From Lachnospiraceae bacterium (GTDB taxonomy: Bacteria; Bacillota; Clostridia; Lachnospirales; Lachnospiraceae), in assembly GCA_017521605.1 (NCBI GenBank), contig JAFXCD010000041.1, positions 1 through 64,000 on the forward strand: a stretch of 64,000 nucleotides of DNA. Reading direction: 5' to 3'. Each line of letters opens with the position of its first letter. Position 1 is the first letter of the stretch. The notes beneath the pieces were generated by a model. It searched no databases. It was not told where the DNA came from and saw only the letters and a list, made by a program, of their open reading frames with translations. This document shows, piece after piece, positions 42,565 to 51,545 of this stretch. The position numbers were made by a program, and so were the translations under genes.

Positions 42565-43422
42565 ATGAATAAACAAAGACAAGCGAAATTAATGATAAGC
42601 CTGTCCATGATTATTTTTGGTACCATAGGGGTGTTTTCCAGAAGTATTACCGTAACGTCGGGAGAGCTTGCTTTATACAGAGCTATCTTGGCGGCAGTGC
42701 TGATCGGTGGGTATTTTCTGATAGCAGGGAAGAAGATTGATTTTAAGTCGATAAAAAAGGAATTGTGGCTTTTGTTACTTTCCGGTATGGCCATGGGTGT
42801 GAACTGGATTTTGCTGTTTGAAGCCTATAAGCATACTACCATTTCCATAGCGACCCTGAGCTATTATTTTGCACCGGTGATTGTGATGGTGGTTTGCCCC
42901 ATATTATTTCGGGAGAAGATTACCAAGAAGCAGCTTCTTTGCTTTGTAATGTCTACGGCAGGTCTGGTGCTTATCATCGGATTTGATGGCGGAGGCGGAA
43001 GTAACCACTTTTTAGGAATTCTGCTGGGATTGGGAGCGGCAGTGTTTTATGCTACCGTAATCCTACTCAACAAATTCATTAAGAATGTGGAAGGAATCCA
43101 AAGAACTTTTTTACAATTTCTGGCGGCCATTGTGATTTTGTTTCCCTATGTGTTGATTAGCGGGGACCTGAAGATTGGAGAATTAGACCCAAAGGGTTGG
43201 TTTTGCCTTTTGACAGTAGGGCTGATACATACGGGAATTACTTATTGCATGTATTTTACGGCCATGAAGGAGCTAAAGGGACAGGAGGTGGCGATTTTAA
43301 GCTATCTGGACCCCCTGGTGGCAGTGGCTATATCCTTTATTGTACTGGGAGAACCCATGACAATCTTGCAGATGCTGGGTGGAGTATTGATACTGGGCTT
43401 CACTTTGTGGAATGAGCGATGA
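42565..43422 (+). CDS. EamA/DMT-family transporter
   Basis: A 285-residue membrane protein with ten predicted membrane segments in two EamA repeats. Typical stretches are SMIIFGTIGVFSRSI, ELALYRAILAAVLIGG, EAYKHTTISIATLSYYFAPV at the end of the first repeat, and LSYLDPLVAVAISFIVLGEPMT at the end of the second. Members export or import amino acids and other metabolites; the substrate is unknown here. GGAG is better spaced from ATG 42565 than from ATG 42559. Confidence 0.88.
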   Translation: MNKQRQAKLMISLSMIIFGTIGVFSRSITVTSGELALYRAILAAVLIGGYFLIAGKKIDFKSIKKELWLLLLSGMAMGVNWILLFEAYKHTTISIATLSYYFAPVIVMVVCPILFREKITKKQLLCFVMSTAGLVLIIGFDGGGGSNHFLGILLGLGAAVFYATVILLNKFIKNVEGIQRTFLQFLAAIVILFPYVLISGDLKIGELDPKGWFCLLTVGLIHTGITYCMYFTAMKELKGQEVAILSYLDPLVAVAISFIVLGEPMTILQMLGGVLILGFTLWNER

Positions 43423-43429
43423 GAAAATG

Positions 43430-43459
43430 TTGACAAAAGTAAGGGTTTAGGTTTAAGAT
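43430..43459 (+). promoter_or_regulatory. Probable livJ promoter
   Basis: TTGACA (43430-43435), an 18-base spacer, then TAAGAT (43454-43459), about 37 bases before the livJ start. Confidence 0.5.
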
Positions 43460-43495
43460 AGTTCGAAAGTAACAAAATTATAGGAGGAAAGTATT

Positions 43496-44677
43496 ATGAA
43501 AAAGATTGTTAGTGTGTTACTTGCAACAGTACTTGCAATCGGATGCTTAACCGGATGTGGCGAAAAAGCAGCTGATTCAGGTAATAACCAGCAGGCATCC
43601 AATTCGGGTGAATTGGTATTTAAGATTGGCGGTTCAGGTCCTTTGACCGGTGGCGCAGCAGCATATGGTGATGCTGTAAACAAGGGTGCCCAGATTGCAG
43701 TTGATGAAATCAATGCAGCAGGTGGTATCAATGGTGTTAAGCTTGAATGGAAGATGGAAGATGATGAGCATGATGCTGAAAAGGGTGTAAATGCTTATAA
43801 TAGCTTAAAGGACTGGGGTATGCAGATTATGATGGGTACCGTTACCAGTGCTCCCTGTATCGCAGTAGAAGCAGAAGCTTCTAACGATAACATGTTCCTG
43901 ATCACTCCTTCAGGTACTGCTGTAGATTGTATCAGTGGCTCTAACGCATTCCGTTTGTGTTTCTCTGATCCTGCACAGGGTACTAAGTCAGCAGAGTACA
44001 TTGGAGTAAACAAGCTGGCTACCAAGGTTGCTGTTATTTATGACAGCTCTGACCCTTATTCAGCAGGTATCTGCGAAAGCTTTAAGGCAGAGGCTTCTAA
44101 GCAGGGTATTGAAGTTGTAGCAAGTGAAGCATTTACCGCAGATAGCAAGACTGACTTTAAGGTACAGTTACAGAAGGCAAAGGATAGCGGCGCAGAGTTA
44201 TTATTCCTTCCCATTTACTATCAGGAAGCTTCATTAATACTGTCTCAGGCAAACGAAATGGGCTTTAGTCCTAAGATTTTCGGTTGTGACGGTTTAGATG
44301 GTATTCTTGGTGTAGAAAACTTTGATGTTTCTTTGGCAGAAGGTGTTATGTTACTGACTCCTTTCGCAGCAGACGCACAGGATGAACTGACTAAGAAGTT
44401 CGTAGCTACTTATGCTGAGAAGTTCAATGGTGAAGTTCCTATGCAGTTCGCAGCAGATGCTTATGATGCTATCTATGCAATCAAGGCAGCTATTGAAAAG
44501 TCAGGTGCTACTGCAGATATGTCAGCTTCTGAAATCTGCGATAAGATGAGTGCAGCAATGACTGAGATTACCTTAACAGGTCTTACCGGTACCATTACAT
44601 GGGATGCTTCAGGCGAACCTAATAAGGAGCCTAAGGCAGTTGTTATTGAAAATGGTGCTTACAAGGCAATGCAGTAA
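43496..44677 (+). CDS. livJ: Branched-chain amino-acid ABC transporter, substrate-binding lipoprotein
   Basis: A 393-residue Leu/Ile/Val-type binding protein. The signal peptide ends in the lipobox LTGC (Cys about residue 20). The mature protein starts VFKIGGSGPLTGGAAAYGDAVNKGAQIAVDEINAAGGING, typical of LivJ, and has SGTAVDCISGSNAFRLCFSD and MQFAADAYDAIYAIKAAIE. It is held outside the membrane and delivers ligand to LivHM. It sits upstream of livHMGF with an attenuator-like hairpin between, an arrangement that gives more binding protein than transporter. Exact ligand (branched-chain amino acids or an analogue) is inferred. Confidence 0.92.
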   Translation: MKKIVSVLLATVLAIGCLTGCGEKAADSGNNQQASNSGELVFKIGGSGPLTGGAAAYGDAVNKGAQIAVDEINAAGGINGVKLEWKMEDDEHDAEKGVNAYNSLKDWGMQIMMGTVTSAPCIAVEAEASNDNMFLITPSGTAVDCISGSNAFRLCFSDPAQGTKSAEYIGVNKLATKVAVIYDSSDPYSAGICESFKAEASKQGIEVVASEAFTADSKTDFKVQLQKAKDSGAELLFLPIYYQEASLILSQANEMGFSPKIFGCDGLDGILGVENFDVSLAEGVMLLTPFAADAQDELTKKFVATYAEKFNGEVPMQFAADAYDAIYAIKAAIEKSGATADMSASEICDKMSAAMTEITLTGLTGTITWDASGEPNKEPKAVVIENGAYKAMQ

Positions 44678-44711
44678 GAAACGGTTGTTTTTAATAGTGA
44701 GTAAATAATAG

Positions 44712-44752
44712 AGGGATTCCTGAAACAGTAATGTTTTCAGGAGTCCCTTTTT
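44712..44752 (+). terminator. Hairpin terminator/attenuator between livJ and livH
   Basis: AGGGATTCCTGAAA (44712-44725) pairs with the TTTCAGGAGTCCCT ending at 44747, followed by TTTTT. Read-through would feed livHMGF at a lower level. Confidence 0.8.
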
Positions 44753-44763
44753 ACATGATTTTC

Positions 44764-44793
44764 TTGCTATAAATTAAGGGGATGTGTTATAAT
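44764..44793 (+). promoter_or_regulatory. Probable second promoter for livHMGF
   Basis: TTGCTA (44764-44769), an 18-base spacer, then TATAAT (44788-44793), 33 bases before livH. Confidence 0.55.
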
Positions 44794-44825
44794 CAACCAT
44801 ATTATAAACAAAGAAGGGGACAAAT

Positions 44826-45710
44826 ATGAGTTTTGTACAGTTTTTGATTAATGGTATCAGTCTGGGTAGCGTATATGCAATTATAGCATTGGGTTATACC
44901 ATGGTATACGGTATTGCAAAGATGTTAAACTTTGCCCATGGTGATGTGATTATGATAGGAGCATATACCGTACTTACCCTGTTGACAGGAGTGGGTGTAC
45001 ATCCACTTATTGCAGTGATTATCGGTATGGTGGCCTGTACTGCTTTGGGAATTACAATTGAGAAGATTGCTTATAAGCCTTTGCGAAATGCTTCTTCTTC
45101 TCTGGCAGTATTGATAACAGCTATCGGTGTCAGCTATTTTCTGCAGAATATTGCATTGTTAATTTTCGGAGCAGATACAAAGTCCTTTATTAATATTATT
45201 ACTCTGCCATCACTATCTTTGTCAGGAGGAGAGCTGGTGCTTACAGGTACTACCATAGTGACTATTATTGCTTGTATTATTATTATGATTGGTTTGACTC
45301 TGTTTGTAAATAAAACCAAGCCCGGAAGAGCCATGAAGGCGGTTTCAGAGGATCGTGGGGCAGCACAGCTGATGGGTGTTAATGTAAATGCAACCATTTC
45401 ACTGACCTTTGCTATTGGTTCCGGTCTGGCAGCCATTGCAGGTGTACTGCTTTGTTCGGCATATCCCAGTCTGACCCCCTATACCGGTGCGATGCCGGGT
45501 ATTAAGGCGTTCGTAGCAGCGGTATTCGGTGGTATCGGTTCTATTCCGGGAGCTATGGTAGGAGGTATTTTGCTTGGTATTATTGAAATTTTGGGAAAAG
45601 CTTACATATCTTCTCAAGTAGCGGATGCTATCGTGTTTGCAGTGTTGATTATTGTGTTGTTGGTAAAACCTACCGGTTTGTTTGGCAAGAATATTCAAGA
45701 GAAAGTGTAG
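44826..45710 (+). CDS. livH: Branched-chain amino-acid ABC permease LivH
   Basis: A 294-residue membrane permease with about 8 membrane segments. It opens with FVQFLINGISLGSVYAIIALGYTMVYGIAKMLNFAHGDV, the LivH signature, and has the cytoplasmic loop with TKPGRAMKAVSEDRGAAQLMGVNV that contacts the ATPases. It forms the channel with LivM for uptake. AAGGGGA lies before the ATG, and livM follows after 9 bases. Confidence 0.94.
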   Translation: MSFVQFLINGISLGSVYAIIALGYTMVYGIAKMLNFAHGDVIMIGAYTVLTLLTGVGVHPLIAVIIGMVACTALGITIEKIAYKPLRNASSSLAVLITAIGVSYFLQNIALLIFGADTKSFINIITLPSLSLSGGELVLTGTTIVTIIACIIIMIGLTLFVNKTKPGRAMKAVSEDRGAAQLMGVNVNATISLTFAIGSGLAAIAGVLLCSAYPSLTPYTGAMPGIKAFVAAVFGGIGSIPGAMVGGILLGIIEILGKAYISSQVADAIVFAVLIIVLLVKPTGLFGKNIQEKV

Positions 45711-45719
45711 GGGATTGCT

Positions 45720-46787
45720 ATGAAGAAAAATATTTTTAAGAACATGAACAAAACTACAAAAAGCAATCTGATTACCTACGCGCTGGTGATTGTTGTATAT
45801 ATTATTGTACAGATATTGGTTAGCACCGGTAGTATTTCCAATTTGATGAAGGGTCTTCTAGTACCCCTTTGTGTATATGTGATTGCAGCGATTTCTTTGA
45901 ACCTGGTAGTAGGTATTTCCGGAGAGTTGAGTCTGGGACATGCAGGATTTATGTGTGTGGGTGCTTATTCCAGTTCCTTCTTTTCCGTACTGACCAAGGA
46001 TGTCTTGCCGGAGATTATCAGATTTCCATTGGCAATATTAATTGGTGCAGCAGTGGCTGCGGTATTCGGTATCCTGATTGGTATTCCGGTATTAAAATTG
46101 CGTGGTGACTATCTGGCCATTGTTACACTGGCTTTTGGTGAAATTATTAAGAATCTGATGAATGTAATGTATATCGGTCGTGACAGCAGAGGGTTACATT
46201 TTTCTGCCACGGATACTACAGCCTTAAATTTGGAAGAGGGAGGAAAGGTTATCGTAAAGGGCGCCCTTGGTATTACCGGTACCCCGAAAAACTCCACCTT
46301 CACCATTGGCGTAGTATTGATATTGATTTCCCTGTTTATTATTTTGAATTTAATTAATTCCCGAAGTGGTCGTGCGATTATGGCTATTCGTGATAATCGA
46401 ATTGCAGCAGAATCCGTAGGTATCAATATTACTAAGTATAAGCTCATGGCATTTACCATTTCTGCAGCACTTGCAGGTGTGGCAGGTGTATTATATGCCC
46501 ACAACTTATCTACTCTGACGGTGAAGAAGTTTGATTACAATACTTCTATTCTGATACTGGTATTTGTAGTATTGGGTGGTATTGGTAATATCAGAGGCTC
46601 CGTGATTGCGGCAGTGCTATTGACTGTATTGCCTGAAGTATTGCGTGGACTTTCTGATTATCGTATGTTGATTTATGCAATTGTTCTGATTGCAATGATG
46701 TTATTTAACTGGGCACCGGCAGCAATTAACTGGCGTGCGAAGTTGAAGGCAAAATTTAAGAAAAATAATGCGAGGGAGGCTGAATAA
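45720..46787 (+). CDS. livM: Branched-chain amino-acid ABC permease LivM
   Basis: A 355-residue membrane permease, longer than LivH because of an N-terminal extension. LivM markers are ISLNLVVGISGELSLGHAGFMCVGAY, GIPVLKLRGDYLAIVTLAFGEI and the coupling loop SRSGRAIMAIRDNRIAAESVGINITKYK. It pairs with LivH. It is 2 bases upstream of livG, so the two are translated together. A basic, lysine-rich tail ends the protein. Confidence 0.94.
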   Translation: MKKNIFKNMNKTTKSNLITYALVIVVYIIVQILVSTGSISNLMKGLLVPLCVYVIAAISLNLVVGISGELSLGHAGFMCVGAYSSSFFSVLTKDVLPEIIRFPLAILIGAAVAAVFGILIGIPVLKLRGDYLAIVTLAFGEIIKNLMNVMYIGRDSRGLHFSATDTTALNLEEGGKVIVKGALGITGTPKNSTFTIGVVLILISLFIILNLINSRSGRAIMAIRDNRIAAESVGINITKYKLMAFTISAALAGVAGVLYAHNLSTLTVKKFDYNTSILILVFVVLGGIGNIRGSVIAAVLLTVLPEVLRGLSDYRMLIYAIVLIAMMLFNWAPAAINWRAKLKAKFKKNNAREAE

Positions 46788-46789
46788 AT

Positions 46790-47548
46790 ATGGCAATGTT
46801 AGAAGTAAAGAATTTGTCCATTTCCTTCGGTGGTCTTCGCGCGGTGGATGGTTTTAATCTGAAAATTGAAAAGGGAATGCTTTATGGATTGATTGGTCCT
46901 AACGGAGCAGGTAAGACCACAGTATTTAACCTACTGACAGGTGTATATAAGCCTAACGAAGGCAAGGTTGTGCTGGATGGAAAGGATATTACAGGTAAAT
47001 CTATTATTGATATTAACAAAGCAGGTATTGCAAGAACCTTCCAGAATATTCGTCTGTTTAAAGAATTGTCCGTGCTGGATAATGTAAAGGCCGGACTGCA
47101 TAACCACAATCCGTATTCCACCTTAACCGGTATTTTGAGATTACCTAAGTATTATCAGGTGGAAAAGTCCATGAATGAAAAGGCCATAGAAATATTAAAG
47201 GTGTTTGATTTGGATGGAGAGGCAAATATTTTAGCAAGTAATCTACCTTATGGTAAACAACGTAAGCTGGAGATTGCCAGAGCTATTGCAACAGAGCCCA
47301 AGCTGCTTCTTTTGGATGAGCCGGCAGCAGGTATGAATCCCAACGAAACCATTGAACTGATGGATACCATCCGTTTCGTAAGGGAAAAGTTTGATACGAC
47401 CATCCTTTTGATTGAACATGATATGAAGCTGGTAGGTGGTATTTGTGAAGAATTGACAGTATTGAACTTCGGTCAGGTGCTTACACAGGGAAAGACCGAT
47501 AAAGTATTAAATGACCCTGCAGTAATTACTGCTTATCTGGGTGAATAG
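46790..47548 (+). CDS. livG: Branched-chain amino-acid ABC ATPase LivG
   Basis: A 252-residue ABC ATPase. Walker A is GPNGAGKTT (about residue 36). The signature position reads LPYGKQRKLEIARAIA, the usual LivG variant of LSGGQ, then Walker B LLLLDEPAAGMNP and the H-loop LLIEHDM. LivG characteristically has the long insertion around residues 110-135 (HNPYSTLTGILRLPKYY). It works with LivF to drive LivHM. Confidence 0.94.
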   Translation: MAMLEVKNLSISFGGLRAVDGFNLKIEKGMLYGLIGPNGAGKTTVFNLLTGVYKPNEGKVVLDGKDITGKSIIDINKAGIARTFQNIRLFKELSVLDNVKAGLHNHNPYSTLTGILRLPKYYQVEKSMNEKAIEILKVFDLDGEANILASNLPYGKQRKLEIARAIATEPKLLLLDEPAAGMNPNETIELMDTIRFVREKFDTTILLIEHDMKLVGGICEELTVLNFGQVLTQGKTDKVLNDPAVITAYLGE

Positions 47549-47560
47549 GAGGAAAGCCAA

Positions 47561-48271
47561 ATGGCAATGTTGGAAGTAAAAGGATTGCAGGTATATTATG
47601 GTGTGATTCAGGCATTGAAGGACATTTCCTTCGAGGTAAATCAAGGCGAGGTTATTGCCTTAATCGGTGCTAACGGTGCGGGTAAAACCACCACTCTACA
47701 CACCTTGACCGGTCTTTTGCCGGCGAAGCAAGGTTCTATCATTTTTGAAGGAAAGGATATTACCAAGGTGCCTGCCCACAAAATTGTGGAGATGGGTATT
47801 GCACATGTGCCTGAGGGACGAAGAGTATTTTCCCAACTAAGCGTGTATGAAAACCTGAAGATGGGTGCTTATACCAGAAAAGATAAAAAGGAAATCGCAG
47901 AGAATCTGGAGAATGTATACAAGCGTTTCCCCAGATTGGAGGAGCGTAAAAACCAAAGAGCCGGAACCTTGTCCGGTGGTGAACAGCAGATGCTGGCTAT
48001 GGGACGTGCGCTTATGTCCAACCCCAAGATGATAGTAATGGATGAGCCCTCCATGGGTCTGTCTCCTATCTTTGTAAATGAAATTTTTGATATTATTGAG
48101 AAGGTAAGTGCCGGAGGAACCACGGTTCTTCTGGTAGAGCAGAATGCAAAGAAGGCGCTCTCTATCGCAGACAGAGCATATGTATTGGAAACCGGTAAAA
48201 TCGTACTTTCCGGAGATGCCAAGGAACTTATGAATGATGATTCCATCAAGAAGGCATATCTGGGCGAATAA
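47561..48271 (+). CDS. livF: Branched-chain amino-acid ABC ATPase LivF
   Basis: A 236-residue ABC ATPase. Walker A is GANGAGKTTTL, the signature is LSGGEQQMLAMGRAL, Walker B is MIVMDEPSMGLSP and the H-loop lies in LLVEQNA (Gln in place of the last His, usual for LivF). The HVPEGRRVFSQLSVYENLKMGAY segment is the LivF hallmark. AGGAGG precedes the ATG, 12 bases after livG. It completes the transporter. Confidence 0.94.
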   Translation: MAMLEVKGLQVYYGVIQALKDISFEVNQGEVIALIGANGAGKTTTLHTLTGLLPAKQGSIIFEGKDITKVPAHKIVEMGIAHVPEGRRVFSQLSVYENLKMGAYTRKDKKEIAENLENVYKRFPRLEERKNQRAGTLSGGEQQMLAMGRALMSNPKMIVMDEPSMGLSPIFVNEIFDIIEKVSAGGTTVLLVEQNAKKALSIADRAYVLETGKIVLSGDAKELMNDDSIKKAYLGE

Positions 48272-48287
48272 GGAAAGGGGTAATACC

Positions 48288-48911
48288 ATGGATAATATCG
48301 TAATAACTATTGCAAGACAGTATGGTAGCGGTGGAAAAACTGTAGGACAGATGGTGGCGGAAGAACTGGGAATTCCTTTTTACAGCAGAGATATCCTCCG
48401 TCTGGCGTCGGAAGATAGTGGTATCAGTGAGGCATTGTTTGGTGAGGCTGATGAAAAGCTGAAGAAGGTTCCTTTCTTTAAAAGCTCCAAGGCAGCCTAT
48501 GACGGAGATTTGATTCCTCCGGAGTCCGATGATTTTGTGTCTGACAAGAATCTGTTTAATTATCAGGCCAAGATTATCAAGCAGCTGGCAGAAAGAGAAT
48601 CCTGCGTTATTGTAGGAAGATGTGCCGATTACGTGTTGAAGGACTTTCCTAATGTAATGAGCGTCTTCGTATATGCGGATGAGCAGTTCTGCTTCGATAG
48701 GGCTATGGAGCGCAACAGTATGACTCCCAAGGAGATGGAGAAGTACATTGCCAAGGTGGATAAGTACCGTGGCGACTATTACAAATATTATACCGGTCAG
48801 GATTGGACTGATGCCAGAAACTATGACCTCTGCTTAAATTGCGGTGTGCTGGGCTTCGAGAAATGTAAAGAAGAGATACTGGCTTATCGTAAGGTACGAT
48901 TTGGAGTGTAG
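48288..48911 (+). CDS. Cytidylate kinase-like protein
   Basis: A 207-residue P-loop protein of the cytidylate-kinase-like family. The N-terminal ITIARQYGSGGKTVGQMVAEELGIPFY has the modified P-loop (GSGGKT), and the middle has CVIVGRCADYVLKDFPNVMSVFVYA, where nucleoside monophosphate kinases bind substrate. The true cytidylate kinase (cmk) is usually elsewhere; these stand-alone members have no proven reaction. ATG 48288 has GGAAAGGGG upstream. It follows livF by 16 bases and ends at a terminator, so it is the last gene of the liv transcript. Confidence 0.82.
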   Translation: MDNIVITIARQYGSGGKTVGQMVAEELGIPFYSRDILRLASEDSGISEALFGEADEKLKKVPFFKSSKAAYDGDLIPPESDDFVSDKNLFNYQAKIIKQLAERESCVIVGRCADYVLKDFPNVMSVFVYADEQFCFDRAMERNSMTPKEMEKYIAKVDKYRGDYYKYYTGQDWTDARNYDLCLNCGVLGFEKCKEEILAYRKVRFGV

Positions 48912-48931
48912 AAAAGGAAATACATAAGTTG

Positions 48932-48961
48932 GTGGTAGAGTGTAAAGGCTCTACCACTTTT
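48932..48961 (+). terminator. Rho-independent terminator of the liv operon
   Basis: GTGGTAGAG (48932-48940) pairs perfectly with CTCTACCAC (48949-48957); four T follow. Confidence 0.88.
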
Positions 48962-49001
48962 ATGATATAGGAAATTGTGCATTGAAATGAGGGAAGAGTA
49001 T

Positions 49002-49697
49002 ATGAGTAGGATATTGATTATTGAGGATGATGAGGATATTAACCGTTTATTATATAAAATCTTAAGCAGGGAAGGGTATCAGGTGGTGCAGGCCTTTTCC
49101 GGGACGGAGGGTAAGCTTCGTCTGGAGCAGGAGCTGCCGGACTTGATTTTGCTGGATTTGATGCTGCCGGGGATGAAAGGTCAGGAGATTACGGAATTCG
49201 TCCGAAAGGAAAAGCAGAGTAATGTACCTATCATCATATTGTCAGCCAAATCCGCTTTGGAGGATAAGGTGGAGCTTCTGACTATGGGAGCGGATGATTA
49301 TCTGACCAAGCCCTTTGAACCCCGGGAGGTATTGGTACGTGTCATGGCCCTGCTTCGAAGAGCTGGCTTGGGTGGTGTACAGAGCCAAAAGGAAGCGTCA
49401 GAAGAGTATGCCTACAAGAATCTGGTGCTAACCACAGAAAGCCGAAAGGTAACCGTCTGTGGAGAAGAGATTGCACTGACACCCCATGAGTATGAGATAT
49501 TGCTTCTTTTACTGCAACAGCCGGAGAAGGTATTCTCCAGAGATGCCCTGTATGAAAGTATATGGGGAGGCGGATATCTGGGAGAGGACAATACTGTAAA
49601 TGTGCATGTTAGTAATATTCGAAAGAAGCTGGCTGCAGTGGATGCAGAGCAGGAATATATCAAGACTGTATGGGGAATCGGCTTTAAATTGGCGTAA
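49002..49697 (+). CDS. OmpR-family response regulator
   Basis: A 231-residue response regulator. The receiver domain has the acidic pair IEDDEDIN, the phospho-acceptor Asp in LILLDLMLPG, the Ser/Thr switch position in ILSAKS and the Lys in LTKPFEP. The C-terminal winged helix (about 130-228) shows LTPHEYEILLLLLQQPEKVFSRDALYESIWG and the VNVHVSNIRKKL recognition helix. ATG 49002 with GGGAAG is preferred to upstream in-frame starts. It heads a four-gene module with an ABC transporter and its kinase, and probably acts on the repeats at 49704-49730. Confidence 0.93.
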   Translation: MSRILIIEDDEDINRLLYKILSREGYQVVQAFSGTEGKLRLEQELPDLILLDLMLPGMKGQEITEFVRKEKQSNVPIIILSAKSALEDKVELLTMGADDYLTKPFEPREVLVRVMALLRRAGLGGVQSQKEASEEYAYKNLVLTTESRKVTVCGEEIALTPHEYEILLLLLQQPEKVFSRDALYESIWGGGYLGEDNTVNVHVSNIRKKLAAVDAEQEYIKTVWGIGFKLA

Positions 49698-49703
49698 GAG
49701 TTA

Positions 49704-49730
49704 TCTTTACGAATTCTTTAAACTTTCTTG
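49704..49730 (+). promoter_or_regulatory. Candidate response-regulator binding repeats
   Basis: TCTTTA at 49704-49709, TCTTTA at 49715-49720 and TCTTG at 49726-49730 are spaced exactly 11 bases apart, about one helical turn, as expected for OmpR-type regulators. They lie between the regulator and the ABC ATPase gene, about 60 bases before its ATG. No well-spaced promoter was found downstream. Confidence 0.4.
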
Positions 49731-49790
49731 AGGACTTATTAATAGCCTTACGGATAAAATAAGTTTGTAAAGAAAAAGGAGGGAGATAGT

Positions 49791-50711
49791 ATGGAGAACA
49801 TAATAGAAGCCAAAGGGCTGACGAAAAAGTATCCTAAATGTACAGCGCTACAAAATGTAAGCTTGGAAATTAAGCGCGGCGAAATCTACGGTCTGGTGGG
49901 AGCAAACGGTGCCGGCAAAACCACACTGCTGAAGATTCTGGTAGGACAAATTTTCTCTACAGATGGAGAGTTTGCATTATTTGGGACTCATGGAAAAAAG
50001 GAACTTGAGAATCAAAGAAAACGGTTAGGAGCCTTGATTGAAAATCCTGGTTTTTATCCTCAGCTTACCATCGAGCAGAATATGGAGTTTTACAGGCTGC
50101 AAAAGGGTGTGCCAGGGAAGCAAATTGTGGAAGATACCTTGAAGACGGTAGGGTTGTGGGAGGTACGGAACAAGAAAGGCAAGACCCTTTCTTTAGGTAT
50201 GAAGCAAAGATTGGGGCTGGCCATTGCTTTGCTTGGTGAGCCGGAACTGCTCTTTTTGGATGAACCGGCAAACGGACTGGACCCGGCAGGGATTATCGAA
50301 ATGCGCAATCTTTTGAAAAAGCTGAACCGGGAGAAAAATATTACTATTGTGATTTCCAGCCATATTTTAAGTGAGTTGGAGCATCTGGCAACGGTTTACG
50401 GATTTCTGGATAAGGGTAAAATGCTGGAGCAGATATCTGCCAAAGCCTTACATGAAAAGTGCGGGGATTATCTGGAGATTAAGGTAACTGATGCGGCAAA
50501 ATATACTATGCTTTTGGAAAAGCAATTACAGCACACCTCCTATCTGGTGCTGGAGGATGGCATGGTACAAATTTTTGATATGAAGAAAGATAGGGAAACA
50601 TACAGTGCCCTTGCGGGAGAGAATGGCATAGGAATCCTAGCTATGAACATGAAGCAAAACAGTCTGGAGGACTATTATATGAATCTGACAAAGGGAGGGC
50701 TATTGGGATGA
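49791..50711 (+). CDS. ABC-2 type transporter ATPase (antimicrobial-peptide-type)
   Basis: A 306-residue ABC ATPase with a C-terminal extension, as in bacitracin/lantibiotic self-protection transporters. Walker A is GANGAGKTTLL, the signature is LSLGMKQRLGLAIAL, Walker B is LLFLDEPANGLDPAG and the H-loop SSHIL. The LGALIENPGFYPQLT motif is frequent in NisF/BcrA-like proteins. It overlaps the permease gene by four bases (ATGA). With the adjacent kinase and regulator it probably exports or detoxifies a membrane-active peptide. Confidence 0.85.
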   Translation: MENIIEAKGLTKKYPKCTALQNVSLEIKRGEIYGLVGANGAGKTTLLKILVGQIFSTDGEFALFGTHGKKELENQRKRLGALIENPGFYPQLTIEQNMEFYRLQKGVPGKQIVEDTLKTVGLWEVRNKKGKTLSLGMKQRLGLAIALLGEPELLFLDEPANGLDPAGIIEMRNLLKKLNREKNITIVISSHILSELEHLATVYGFLDKGKMLEQISAKALHEKCGDYLEIKVTDAAKYTMLLEKQLQHTSYLVLEDGMVQIFDMKKDRETYSALAGENGIGILAMNMKQNSLEDYYMNLTKGGLLG

Positions 50712-51484
50712 GAAATTATATAAAGAGTGAATGGTATCGGGTAACTCATACCCTTACCATATATGTGTTTACATTAAGTTTGGCAGGTCTGACACTGTTG
50801 ATGAATTTGGCAATGTGGTTTTTGGATAAGGTAGATCCTACGTTCCACCATGGAACGGCTGCGTTTTCCTTGAGCAATCTGGTATGTTTGTTGGAAGTAT
50901 TGTTTTTTGTGGGAGTTATCCTTGTGGATTTGCTGTTTGTGGGGGATAAGAAAAATGGTAGTTTAAAGAATTCCATAGCGTTCGGTATTTCCAGAACAGA
51001 TATTTTTCTGGGAAAATGCGTGGTAGGTATGTTTGTTTCCCTAATTAGTCTGGTAGTGATATTGGCAGTGTATTTAGGAAGTGCTAAGTTACTGCTTACT
51101 CCGGGAGTGGAACCGAATGCGGCGCGTATCACTTTGCAGGGGGTGGCATGTATGCTTCCTATGGCAGTAGCTTCTGAGATTTTGATTCTTGCTATGTGCA
51201 TCCTCTTTGAGAAGGAGTTGGTGGCATCTATAGCATGGTATGCGGTTATGGTTGGTATCCCCCAGATTTGTTTTGTGTTCGGGTTAAAGTTTGATTCTGT
51301 AGCTAAAATAGCGGTATGGATGCCTCATAATTATCTAAGCAGTGAAGTTGTGGTAAACATGAGTGGCTGGAGCTGTCTGTGGCAGACCCCGGAGGGTGTG
51401 GCGAAATGTCTGATTTCCGGATTTATCGGTTTAATTGTGTTTTTAGCATTTGGCTTGATAGTCAGTAAAAGGCAGGAAGTGTAA
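50708..51484 (+). CDS. ABC-2 type permease
   Basis: A 258-residue membrane protein with six predicted segments, of the ABC-2 permease type found beside BcrA/NisF-like ATPases. The first segment follows a short cytoplasmic N-terminus (RNYIKSEWYRVTHTLT), and the GDKKNGSLKNSIAFGISRTDIFLGK loop is the typical coupling region. Only one permease gene is present, so a homodimer is likely; lantibiotic immunity systems often have two. It overlaps the ATPase gene. Confidence 0.8.
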   Translation: MRNYIKSEWYRVTHTLTIYVFTLSLAGLTLLMNLAMWFLDKVDPTFHHGTAAFSLSNLVCLLEVLFFVGVILVDLLFVGDKKNGSLKNSIAFGISRTDIFLGKCVVGMFVSLISLVVILAVYLGSAKLLLTPGVEPNAARITLQGVACMLPMAVASEILILAMCILFEKELVASIAWYAVMVGIPQICFVFGLKFDSVAKIAVWMPHNYLSSEVVVNMSGWSCLWQTPEGVAKCLISGFIGLIVFLAFGLIVSKRQEV

Positions 51485-51545
51485 ATGGGACTTGGTGAGT
51501 AAGGTGCTGAAGTCTGCGTAGTATGAGAGGAAAGGAGCGTGCAAA

